A program made the translations under genes and the position numbers. From positions 1-5,220 of the forward strand of contig JACQDG010000242.1 in assembly GCA_016201185.1 (NCBI GenBank): a stretch of DNA of 5,220 nt, given 5' to 3'. Shown in pieces: positions 1 to 5,220 of this stretch. Within the stretch, counting starts at the first letter, position 1, and each line of letters starts with the position of its first letter. The notes under the pieces were generated by a model. That model was not told where the DNA came from. It was given only the letters and a program-made list of their open reading frames with translations, and did no database searches. The DNA is from Acidobacteriota bacterium. Lineage in GTDB: Bacteria > Acidobacteriota > Terriglobia > Bryobacterales > JACQDG01.

Positions 1-1
1 C

Positions 2-196
2 CCGATCCTGCTGCTTTCAAAGAAGCGCCGGCATTACCTGACCATCAATTATCTCGACGCGCAGGACCGCCAGCAGGCCATGGTGCTGGAACTGGGCAAG
101 AATATCGTCCGGACCACGCTGGCAAGCCTGGAAGCGCGAACGGGCAAGAGAATCGAGTACCAGGACGATGAGGCCCGCAGGGCCGTGGGGAACTGA
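2..196 (+). CDS. C-terminal part of an unrecognised protein, cut by the left edge
   Basis: An open frame enters from the left edge and stops with TGA at 194-196, giving the last 64 residues of a protein. It opens PILLLSKKRRHYLTINYLD, continues through a segment containing ELGKNIVRTTLASLEARTGK and ends RRAVGN. The first part looks like two or three beta strands and the second like an amphipathic helix, which would suit a small PH-like or barrel fold; that is inference. I associate this type of tail (LEARTGK followed by an acidic YQDDEAR stretch) with uncharacterised acidobacterial proteins, from memory only. Its stop is three bases before the next ATG, so it is probably co-transcribed with the following exported protein. 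The start, any signal peptide and the total length lie outside the window. Function unknown; coding status is fairly secure because of the regular composition and tight spacing. Confidence 0.7.
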   Translation, partial: PILLLSKKRRHYLTINYLDAQDRQQAMVLELGKNIVRTTLASLEARTGKRIEYQDDEARRAVGN

Positions 197-199
197 CCT

Positions 200-991
200 A
201 TGCGCATGCTTTGGATGTGCTTGCTGGCGGCGCCCTTGTGGGCCCAACAACCTCCGCCCGAGGCCCCGCCGCCGGAAGTTCCGTTGTCGGGCGTCGAGAT
301 CGAGCACCAGCATCTGCGGCAACTGCTAAGCTTGCGCCGGGTCTATGTGGACCGTCTCTCGGGGGGCGATAGCGCCGCGCAGGTCCGTGACATGATCATC
401 GCGGCGCTCCAGCGCGCCCGCTTGTTCATCGTGACCGAGGATGAGTCGCGGGCCGACGCTTACCTGCGCGGCTCGGCCGAAGACCTGGTCTTCACCGAAA
501 CGCGATCTTCTCGCGAAGGGATCAACGCCCGCGCCAGCAGCCGGATCAGCAACAGCCGGAGCCGCTATGACGGAGATTCGGCCGCGGCCGCCCTCGGGGT
601 GGGGGAAAGCGAGGACAGCTACTCCAAGGAGCGGAAACACGAAGCGGTTGCGGCCCTGCGGCTGGTGTCGCGCGACGGCGATGTACTCTGGTCCGCCACC
701 CAGGAAAGCCTGGGCGCCAAGTATAAGGGCTCCAGCGCCGACGTGGCCGAGAAGCTCGCCAAGGAACTGGCGGCCGCTTACGCCCGCGCCCGCAGGCTGG
801 CCAGCCAGCCAGCAGGGCCGAATTCCGCTTTGGCCGGCCCTGGCCGCAATCTGCGCCGGAATCGGGACACCGGCCCCGCTTTGCGCCCAGGTTGCGGTGG
901 ACAGCATCGAGCTGCGCATCGAGCCCGGGCACGAGAGGATCCGCCCTTACGAAACAGCTGTCATTCAGTTGCGCGCCTACGGGCATGTTAA
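200..991 (+). CDS. Small exported protein A, function unknown; C-terminal end probably not genuine
   Basis: ATG at 200 lies 3 bases after the upstream stop, with a weak GGGGA Shine-Dalgarno-like run at 187-191. Residues 1-15 (MRMLWMCLLAAPLWA) look like a short Sec signal peptide cut before QQPPP; Cys7 is too early for a lipobox. A proline-rich stretch (about 17-28) leads to a core at about residues 46-199. The core contains RVYVDRLSGGDSAAQVRDMI, then LFIVTEDESRADAYLRGSAE, a Ser/Arg-rich linker (about 102-140), and ALRLVSRDGDVLWSATQES with a helical end. This layout (a helix and strand that 'report' a protein amount, then a strand with a W-S-A-T motif) recalls periplasmic DUF4410/CsgG-like folds, but I cannot assign it. 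After about residue 205 the frame overlaps protein B and becomes Arg-rich shadow sequence (RNRDTGPALRPGCGG...). The last 55 or so residues are therefore probably not part of the natural protein, and a stop near 806-822 seems to have been lost. Confidence 0.7.
   Translation: MRMLWMCLLAAPLWAQQPPPEAPPPEVPLSGVEIEHQHLRQLLSLRRVYVDRLSGGDSAAQVRDMIIAALQRARLFIVTEDESRADAYLRGSAEDLVFTETRSSREGINARASSRISNSRSRYDGDSAAAALGVGESEDSYSKERKHEAVAALRLVSRDGDVLWSATQESLGAKYKGSSADVAEKLAKELAAAYARARRLASQPAGPNSALAGPGRNLRRNRDTGPALRPGCGGQHRAAHRARAREDPPLRNSCHSVARLRAC
801..812 (+). repeat. Three tandem CCAG units at the A/B junction
   Basis: CCAG is repeated three times without interruption, next to CTGG, so that 797-804 also forms the palindrome CTGGCCAG. 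It lies at the end of protein A's conserved core, just ahead of B's signal peptide. Loss of one 4-base unit would move A's frame into B's frame. Three units is short for active slippage, so this may be chance. Confidence 0.4.
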
Positions 992-2747
992 TAACCGCCG
1001 CGCACGGCTGCCCGAGATTGGCGCTACTTTCCACCTCGAACAAAAAGACAGCGGCTGGATTTCCAGACCCTTTCGCTACGCGGGACCGGATGAGGAACCG
1101 TTCTCATCGCAGGGAAAACGGCCCTCCCCGGGCCGCTTGGCCGGTGTTCCCGCCGCCGACTCCCTCCCACGTGACGCCTTCCTTTACACCGCTCCGGGAA
1201 AAACCGGCAAGTACACGATCGAAGCGCGCACCCGGGATAACCGGGCCAGAGTGCAGATCGAGGTTACCCCGGCGGCGCCTTCCCATCGCGTCGCCGAAAC
1301 CACTTCCTTTGGACCGGAATCACAGGCCCGCGACTTTTACCGCGACCTGGCCGAGCACTACGCCCCGCTCATCTGCCAGGAGACCTGGTTCGATCCGAAA
1401 GCTGATTTTCTAGCCCGCTTCGACTATGACGGCGATTGGCGCGGCGACAACAATTGGGACCATCTTTACCAGGGCAGCTCCCAGGCCTACGTCTACTACG
1501 CCGCCATGGAGACGCCGACGCATTACTTCCTGGTCTATAACTTTTTTCACCCCCGCAGTTACTCCGACCGCTGCGGCACGCCCCGCGCCTGCCGGGAAAA
1601 CGACAACCAGGGCCTCATCCTGACCATCCATAAAGACGGCAGCAAGTACGGCCGGCTGCAAGTGGTGGAAACGCTGGCCGACAACAATATCTATTCCTAC
1701 ACCGCCGATCCCCAAATTCGCGAGGGGGCGCACCGCATCGACGGGCAATTGAAGCTGTGGCGCGACAGCAGCCCTATTGTTTTCGTCCAGTCCGGCCAGC
1801 ACAGCGTCCACGGGGCCGCCCATCCGGATCACTCCCGCTTTTCGGTGGAGCGGATGGATTTCACGGCCTCCACCGGGGTGACTTACAGGTACGCCGGCGC
1901 CGCAGCCCGCCCCGCCCATGCTAATGACCGAGGGGTTTCCTACGAGCTGTTGCCCATCGCCGAGCACTGGTGGCCCCGCGCCACCACGAGCGTAGGCCTC
2001 GACAGCGGCGCGTTTGACGATTACTTCCGTTACGCTCCGTTCGGGCACCGGCCCCACGCCGCGGCGGACGAAATCGCCGGCGCCTTCCAGGGCCGCAAGT
2101 TCGGCGCCGACCCGGGCCGGCCATTCTGGTCTTGGCACGACACGCTTACGCTCACCCGAAGGCTGCTGGCCATCGGCCAGCTAGGAATGGATCCGGCCTA
2201 TGCCGTGTTCGTCAACCTGCGGTTCCCGTCCGGCGCGCCCTTCTCGCTGAGCTACACCTACAACCCATATCTGGAAGCTAGCGGTCGGCGCGACGCCGTC
2301 ACCGCTGTCTCCCGCGCCCGGAGCGCCGAGCCGGAAGTGGGCGCTGCCACGCCTGTCGCGCAGGGCGATCGCCCTGCCCCTCCCCGCGCCGAGCGCCAGT
2401 TGCTTTCCCCTCCGGCCGAAAAGCCCCATTACAAGCTGAAGGAGAAACACGGCCAGCTTGAATTCCACGCCCGGGTGGACGGCGTCGCCTTTCTGTTCAT
2501 TCGCGGGGACCAGATCGAGGTGGAATACGCCGGCGGCCGGCCCATGGACGAGATCCGCTACCGCTTTTCCCAGCCCCTGCCCGCTGAGGAATTGGACGAA
2601 GTCAAGCTGGAGGATGTGGACGGCCGGGGCTCGGTGCGACTACTCGAGTGGCCCAACTCTGGTAACCAGTATCAGGCCAAGATCCGCATCCAGGACCTGA
2701 AGCCGGGCGCCGCCCCCTATCGCTTCAAGCTTGTATGGAAGCGGTAG
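822..2747 (+). CDS. Large exported multidomain protein B: Ig-like domain, Vps62/DUF946-like domain, C-terminal beta domain; start uncertain
   Basis: The frame is clearly coding to the TAG at 2745-2747. Taking ATT at 822 as start gives 641 residues. Residues 1-24 (PLWPALAAICAGIGTPAPLCAQ after the first residue) resemble a Sec signal peptide with cleavage near CAQ, though its N-terminus lacks a positive charge. No ATG, GTG or TTG lies in frame ahead of it downstream of 441. The ATT has AGGG four bases upstream. The first standard codon is GTG 897, which would remove the signal. Residues about 26-150 resemble an Ig-like domain (YETAVIQLRAYG; FLYTAPGKTGKYTIEARTRD). Residues about 180-340 carry YAPLICQETWFDP, FDYDGDWRGDNNWDHLY, AYVYYAAMETPTHYFLVYNF, REND near 258-261 and HSVHG near 327. 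This pattern recalls bacterial relatives of the Vps62/DUF946 group, recognised from memory. Two Cys in RCGTPRAC could form a disulfide. A Pro/Ala-rich linker (about 497-535) precedes a beta-rich C-terminal domain (about 536-641). No enzyme motif is evident and the function is unknown. It probably forms an operon with A. Confidence 0.75.
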   Translation: MPLWPALAAICAGIGTPAPLCAQVAVDSIELRIEPGHERIRPYETAVIQLRAYGHVNNRRARLPEIGATFHLEQKDSGWISRPFRYAGPDEEPFSSQGKRPSPGRLAGVPAADSLPRDAFLYTAPGKTGKYTIEARTRDNRARVQIEVTPAAPSHRVAETTSFGPESQARDFYRDLAEHYAPLICQETWFDPKADFLARFDYDGDWRGDNNWDHLYQGSSQAYVYYAAMETPTHYFLVYNFFHPRSYSDRCGTPRACRENDNQGLILTIHKDGSKYGRLQVVETLADNNIYSYTADPQIREGAHRIDGQLKLWRDSSPIVFVQSGQHSVHGAAHPDHSRFSVERMDFTASTGVTYRYAGAAARPAHANDRGVSYELLPIAEHWWPRATTSVGLDSGAFDDYFRYAPFGHRPHAAADEIAGAFQGRKFGADPGRPFWSWHDTLTLTRRLLAIGQLGMDPAYAVFVNLRFPSGAPFSLSYTYNPYLEASGRRDAVTAVSRARSAEPEVGAATPVAQGDRPAPPRAERQLLSPPAEKPHYKLKEKHGQLEFHARVDGVAFLFIRGDQIEVEYAGGRPMDEIRYRFSQPLPAEELDEVKLEDVDGRGSVRLLEWPNSGNQYQAKIRIQDLKPGAAPYRFKLVWKR

Positions 2748-2766
2748 ACGGGGACCGGGCCGGAGA

Positions 2767-3930
2767 TCAGACCGAAAAGATCCGGCGAATCTTAGAGACC
2801 CCGGCTTTGGCTTCCTTGAAATCAGGTTCGCCGGCCAGATAGCGGGCGAAGCTGGTGTACTGGGCGCCCAGTTTGGAGCCGTCCGAGGAAAACTTCGCGT
2901 CTTTGAAGGAGTTGTTCACCGCGCGGTAGTCGTTGCCGAAGATGGCCAGGATGGGCATACCGAAAAACTTGGCCACTTCCGCCGGCTGGATATCCAGATG
3001 GGAACAGCGATTGAGCAGCAGGTGAATGTTGGACTTGGGAATGCCATAATTCTGCAATTGGTCCAGTTTCCGCCGGGCCAGGTGAAGGCTGCCCATCTCC
3101 GGCGTGACCACCAGCATGATGTGCTTCGAGTTTTCGAGTACGTCCCAACAGGAAGTAAATAGTGTGTCAGGCAGATCAACCAGAGCAAACTGGTAATTCT
3201 GCCGGGCATATTCCAGGATGGCAAACGTCTTGCCGCCGGACAGAACCATGGGAGTGCCCGGGGGAGGGGTGCAGAGTATGTCTACTCCGCGTACGGACTC
3301 GACCAAGTTGCGCCAGATACATTCTTCCAGCCGGTCGGCCCGCTCGATGGCCTCTCGCAAGGTGTACTTGGGCTCAAGCTTCAGCCAGAAAGCAATGACG
3401 CTGTTGTGGAGATCGAAATCGGCCAGCAGGACGGCGTGCTTGTTTCGCGCGAGCGCCGCCGCAGTGTTTACGGCGACAGTGGTCGCACCGCAGCCGCCGC
3501 GAGCCGGCAAGAACGCAATCAACGTGCCGGCCCCCGCCTGATGGTGCGCCGCGGCCAGCTTGTGCTGCAACAGACGCTGGACCGCGTGCTGCATCTGCTC
3601 GACCTGGAAGGGCGGAAACCACAGTTCCCGCACGCCCTGATGCCTCAGTTCCAGCAACACTTGGCGGTCGCAAAAAGAATGCACCGCGATGACTGGCACC
3701 TGGGGGCGCAGCGCCCCCAGGTGGCCGATGAGTTGGCAGGCCCGCTGGTAGTCGGCCAGGTTGAGCAGAACGGCGTCCGGGTTTAACTGCCGCAACAGGA
3801 TGCCCATTTCCACCCGGTCCGGGTACCGCTCGACCTGTTGAGAAACGCTCAGACCGGGCATGCCAGCCAGGTTCTCTTTCAAGTCCTTGACGATTTCGCT
3901 CTCGGGCCCGATCAGTAATGCGCGCAGCAT
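2767..3930 (-). CDS. CpaE/TadZ-family protein: pseudo-receiver plus degenerate MinD-like ATPase
   Basis: The protein has 387 residues when started at ATG 3930. A TTG at 3987 in the same frame would add 19 residues with no family-like content, so I prefer the ATG. Its AAGGAG (3943-3948) lies 12 bases upstream, while AGGAGG at 3931-3936 touches the ATG and is too close. Residues about 1-127 have a receiver-like alternation (LRALLIGPESEIV; PDAVLLNLAD; PVIAVHSF; GVRELWFPPF), but Asn57 stands where the phospho-accepting Asp is expected. Residues about 135-380 are a SIMIBI/MinD-like ATPase. The P-loop ARGGCGATT (143-151) has Arg144 for the signature Lys and Ala149 for the P-loop Lys. LLADFDLHN (168-176) and FALVDLPDT (248-256, Asp252) match the switch and Walker B regions. 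CpaE/TadZ proteins position Tad/Flp pilus machinery at the pole or septum, and the ARGG.GATT form is known in that family. No other pilus gene is visible, so a Tad role is inferred. It lies downstream of uppS and converges on gene B. Confidence 0.88.
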   Translation of the reverse strand: MLRALLIGPESEIVKDLKENLAGMPGLSVSQQVERYPDRVEMGILLRQLNPDAVLLNLADYQRACQLIGHLGALRPQVPVIAVHSFCDRQVLLELRHQGVRELWFPPFQVEQMQHAVQRLLQHKLAAAHHQAGAGTLIAFLPARGGCGATTVAVNTAAALARNKHAVLLADFDLHNSVIAFWLKLEPKYTLREAIERADRLEECIWRNLVESVRGVDILCTPPPGTPMVLSGGKTFAILEYARQNYQFALVDLPDTLFTSCWDVLENSKHIMLVVTPEMGSLHLARRKLDQLQNYGIPKSNIHLLLNRCSHLDIQPAEVAKFFGMPILAIFGNDYRAVNNSFKDAKFSSDGSKLGAQYTSFARYLAGEPDFKEAKAGVSKIRRIFSV

Positions 3931-3942
3931 CCTCCTATCCGG

Positions 3943-3948
3943 CTCCTT
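3943..3948 (-). promoter_or_regulatory. Ribosome binding site deciding the CpaE-like start
   Basis: On the minus strand AAGGAG lies 12 bases before ATG 3930, a rather long spacing. A second, perfect AGGAGG (3931-3936) directly abuts the ATG and is too close to act normally. The pair favours the ATG over the upstream TTG at 3987, whose only help is a run of G three bases ahead of it. Confidence 0.5.
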
Positions 3949-3995
3949 GGGGGAGCGTGTTTCACAGGGCCTGCAACCCGCAGGCAAAGTCCCCC
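3949..3995 (-). other. Potential two-stem RNA hairpin in the leader of the CpaE-like gene
   Basis: An outer perfect inverted repeat (GGGGGA at 3949-3954 with TCCCCC at 3990-3995) encloses an inner perfect 6-base stem (GCCTGC 3969-3974 with GCAGGC 3980-3985, 5-base loop). In the minus-strand transcript this fold would end one base before the AAGGAG site. There is no U-run after it, so it does not look like an intrinsic terminator for uppS. It may stabilise the leader, affect ribosome access or be chance in GC-rich DNA. The rest of the 126-base gap between the uppS stop and the ATG shows no promoter that I can support. Confidence 0.35.
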
Positions 3996-4056
3996 TGCTT
4001 TTCTATCGGTCATATCCCCAAATCTCAGGAGAGGTACAGGCTAAGATCTGGCAGAG

Positions 4057-4788
4057 TTAGGCCGTGGCCTGGGGCAAGAGGCCGAAGCGGCGTTCGCGGC
4101 CCTGGAACTCCCGCACCGCCGCTTCCAGATCGGCCGCGTCGAAATCCGGCCACATGCGCCGGGTAAAGACCAGTTCGGCGTAAGCGCTCTCCCAAAGCAG
4201 GAAGTCGCTCAGCCGCTGTTCCCCTCCGGTCCGGATCAGCAGGTCAACGTCAGGGGCGGAAGAGCCGGAGTGGATTGCTTCACCGAGAAGAAGCGCGAAC
4301 TGTTGGCGCGAGGTTGCGGGTGCTGCGTGGAGCCCCCGCGCGGCTTGGAGGATGGCGTCCCGGGCCGAGTAATCCACCGCCAGCCGCAGGCGCATCGTCC
4401 GTCCTCGGACGGTCAGGGCCTCGACCCTTTCCACCGCTTGCCGCAGACCGGACGGCAGCCGGTCCCGCCGTCCGATGACCTTCATGCAGATTCCATGGGC
4501 GACGCAGCGGTCGGCTTCGGCTTCCAAGTAGGCGCGAAAAAGTTCCAGCAGCCCCGCCACCTCGGCGGTCGGGCGCCCCCAGTTGTCCGCAGAGAAGGCG
4601 TAAAGGGTAAGGGTGCCGATCCCCTGGCCCGGGGCCGCCTCCACCACCCGCCTCACGGCGTCGGCCCCCGCCCGGTGCCCCTCCAGCCGCGGCCGGCCCC
4701 GAGCGGCAGCCCAGCGCCCGTTGCCGTCCATGATGATGGCCACGTGTAGCCCCGGTGGGGCCGGATCCGGACAAAGGCTTCGCTCCAT
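4057..4788 (-). CDS. uppS: Undecaprenyl/polyprenyl diphosphate synthase (cis-prenyltransferase) with an altered motif
   Basis: The 243-residue product (E. coli UppS has 253) adds isopentenyl diphosphate in cis to farnesyl diphosphate. This makes the C55 carrier used at the inner membrane for peptidoglycan and other wall polymers. Visible family signatures are HVAIIMDGNGRWA (15-27, catalytic Asp21), His38, LTLYAFSADNWGRP (60-73; Ser66, Asn69, Trp70, Arg72) and DLLIRTGGEQRLSDFLLW (182-199; Arg186, Glu190, Arg192, Ser194). AYAELVFT (Glu205), WPDFDAADLE and a RERRFG tail follow. The normally conserved NYGGR segment is instead DYSAR (139-143). The start at 4788 sits 15 residues ahead of the HVAIIMDG core, which is normal; it has no nearby Shine-Dalgarno but a promoter placed for leaderless transcription. 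The usual partners (cdsA, frr, dxr, bamA) are absent, and a CpaE-like gene follows 126 bases downstream. With the altered motif, a second copy or a different chain length is possible. Confidence 0.93.
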   Translation of the reverse strand: MERSLCPDPAPPGLHVAIIMDGNGRWAAARGRPRLEGHRAGADAVRRVVEAAPGQGIGTLTLYAFSADNWGRPTAEVAGLLELFRAYLEAEADRCVAHGICMKVIGRRDRLPSGLRQAVERVEALTVRGRTMRLRLAVDYSARDAILQAARGLHAAPATSRQQFALLLGEAIHSGSSAPDVDLLIRTGGEQRLSDFLLWESAYAELVFTRRMWPDFDAADLEAAVREFQGRERRFGLLPQATA

Positions 4789-4795
4789 CGAGCCC

Positions 4796-4825
4796 AGGAT
4801 ACCTTTTCGCTTTCAATACTGTCAA
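4796..4825 (-). promoter_or_regulatory. Sigma70-type promoter for uppS, probably giving a leaderless mRNA
   Basis: On the minus strand a perfect TTGACA (4820-4825) is followed, after 18 bases, by TATCCT (4796-4801, 4 of 6 matches). Seven bases then precede ATG 4788, so the expected start of transcription is at or one base before the A of the ATG. This fits the lack of a ribosome binding site. A perfect TATAAT also occurs on the minus strand at 4835-4840, but it has only a poor -35 (TTGTTC at 15 bases). Used, it would give a leader of about 40 bases. Confidence 0.5.
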
Positions 4826-4849
4826 GTACTTTGAATTATAAAGTTGAAA
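4811..4849. promoter_or_regulatory. AT-rich dyad region between divergent uppS and beta-helix gene, possible operator
   Basis: This is the only clearly AT-rich patch in the window. It contains the perfect 8-base palindrome AAGTACTT (4824-4831), overlapping the uppS -35, and an outer inverted repeat TTTCAA (4811-4816) with TTGAAA (4844-4849). Between these, ACTTT (4828-4832) pairs with AAAGT (4840-4844). On the plus strand TATAAA at 4837-4842 is a possible -10 for the downstream gene, with a poor -35. The arrangement would suit a regulator bound between divergent promoters, but no known operator consensus is recognised. Confidence 0.3.
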
Positions 4850-4923
4850 ACACGGGAACAACGGCGGAAAATAGAAGTGGTCTGTTTCCGCCCTTTCGCC
4901 GGGGAGGCCGTTCCCCGAACTGT

Positions 4924-4928
4924 GGGAG
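4924..4928 (+). promoter_or_regulatory. Ribosome binding site for the beta-helix gene
   Basis: GGGAG ends nine bases before ATG 4938, a normal spacing, and supports that start over any later ATG. Confidence 0.55.
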
Positions 4929-4937
4929 CTACCTATA

Positions 4938-5220
4938 ATGCCGCTCCGGCGAATCCTTGCGCTGATCCTTTTCCTAGAAGTCTTCCGCCCGCCCGTGACC
5001 CCGGCTCTCTGGCGCGCGCCGGACAATGCGGAGGGCGGCATCTACTTCGTCAGCCTGGAGGGCGACGACGCCAATCCCGGCACGCGACAGCAACCCTGGC
5101 GGCGCATTGAGTGGGCCATGACGCGCCCCTTCCTGCGCGGGGGTGACACAATCCGCATCCGCGGGGGCGTCTACCGGCCGCTCGCCGAGCCTGACTCGCG
5201 CCGCCACAACTCTACCCCCG
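4938..5220 (+). CDS. N-terminal part of an exported right-handed beta-helix protein, cut by the right edge
   Basis: From ATG 4938 an uninterrupted frame runs past the right edge (94 full codons visible). Residues 1 to about 24 (basic MPLRRI, then LALILFLEVF) form a signal peptide. At about residues 35-80 comes the typical entry of pectate-lyase-like/DUF1565-type beta-helix proteins: IYFVSLEGDDANPGTRQQPW, RIEWAM, then GGDTIRIRGGVYR. The usual form of this block is YYVS..GsDsNpGT..pwrTi..A....GDTI.vr.GvY.., a pattern I know from many secreted carbohydrate-active or surface proteins. The visible part is only the N-terminal cap; the repeats and any catalytic residues lie beyond the window, so lyase, hydrolase or binding activity cannot be decided. 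It is divergent from uppS across a 149-base gap. A TATAAT (4934-4939) overlaps the start codon, probably by chance. Confidence 0.8.
   Translation, partial: MPLRRILALILFLEVFRPPVTPALWRAPDNAEGGIYFVSLEGDDANPGTRQQPWRRIEWAMTRPFLRGGDTIRIRGGVYRPLAEPDSRRHNSTP

Noticed and set aside
441..821. Upstream extension of gene B's frame to an ATG at 441
   Set aside because: This stretch lies within protein A's well-formed core; in B's frame it reads as Pro/Arg-rich noise before the signal peptide.
326..919. Minus-strand open frames opposite protein A
   Set aside because: Composition is typical of a GC-rich shadow; protein A has a signal peptide, a spacing-based start and recognisable alternation of strands and helices.
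1410..2138. Long minus-strand open frame (242 residues) opposite gene B
   Set aside because: It mirrors B's codons in GC-rich DNA, its product is low-complexity Gly/Ala/Val-rich, and B's frame has clear domain motifs and a signal peptide.
2760..2785. CCGGAGATC...GATCCGG near the convergent stops, considered as a terminator
   Set aside because: The stem needs a two-base bulge, has no T-run on either side and overlaps the end of the CpaE-like coding sequence.
3930..3987. TTG 3987 as start of the CpaE-like protein
   Set aside because: The extra 19 residues are Cys/Pro/Arg-rich and unlike the family; the ATG at 3930 opens directly into the first receiver strand.
4934..4939. Perfect TATAAT on the plus strand overlapping ATG 4938
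   Set aside because: Only a weak -35 (TTCCCC) is present, and transcription from it would begin inside the gene past its signal-peptide start.
4280..5041. Second minus-strand frame (253 residues) overlapping uppS
   Set aside because: It is a Gly/Arg-rich out-of-frame copy of uppS and crosses the intergenic promoter region.

Overview
The window is GC-rich chromosomal DNA that most resembles a soil Acidobacterium of the Solibacter/Bryobacter kind. That placement is an inference from protein style (the ends of the first partial protein, the A/B secreted pair and the UppS variant) and not from any marker gene. I see no RNA genes, insertion sequences, CRISPR arrays, attachment sites or phage genes, and no gene-free stretch longer than 300 bases.

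Left half, plus strand (1-2747): a compact run of three genes read in the same direction. They are the tail of an unrecognised protein (2-196), a small exported protein A three bases downstream (200 onward), and a large exported multidomain protein B ending at 2747. B carries a signal peptide, an Ig-like domain, a central domain resembling the Vps62/DUF946 group, a proline-rich linker and a C-terminal beta-rich domain. The A/B junction is abnormal. A's frame runs about 170 bases into B, and B's apparent signal peptide has no ATG, GTG or TTG in front of it. Either B starts at an unusual ATT codon or the junction carries a mutation or assembly error.

Right half, minus strand (2767-4788): a gene for an undecaprenyl/polyprenyl diphosphate synthase (uppS, 4057-4788) is followed, in its reading direction, by a CpaE/TadZ-family protein (2767-3930). 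The latter has a receiver-like domain without the phospho-acceptor aspartate and a P-loop without the catalytic lysine, so it probably acts in localisation or assembly and not as a fast ATPase. The 126 bases between the two contain a potential structured RNA leader next to the ribosome binding site. B and the CpaE-like gene converge with only 19 bases between their stop codons.

Right edge (4789-5220): an AT-rich 149-base divergent intergenic region separates uppS from the start of an exported beta-helix protein (4938 onward) that runs off the window. For uppS this region holds a TTGACA...TATCCT promoter placed so that transcription would start at or next to the ATG, suggesting a leaderless message. 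It also holds several dyad repeats.

Functionally the window is mostly envelope-related: exported proteins on one strand, lipid-carrier synthesis and a possible pilus/polarity ATPase on the other. I did not find a convincing new multi-gene system. The most interesting points are the broken-looking A/B junction, the altered UppS motif and the degenerate CpaE-like protein.
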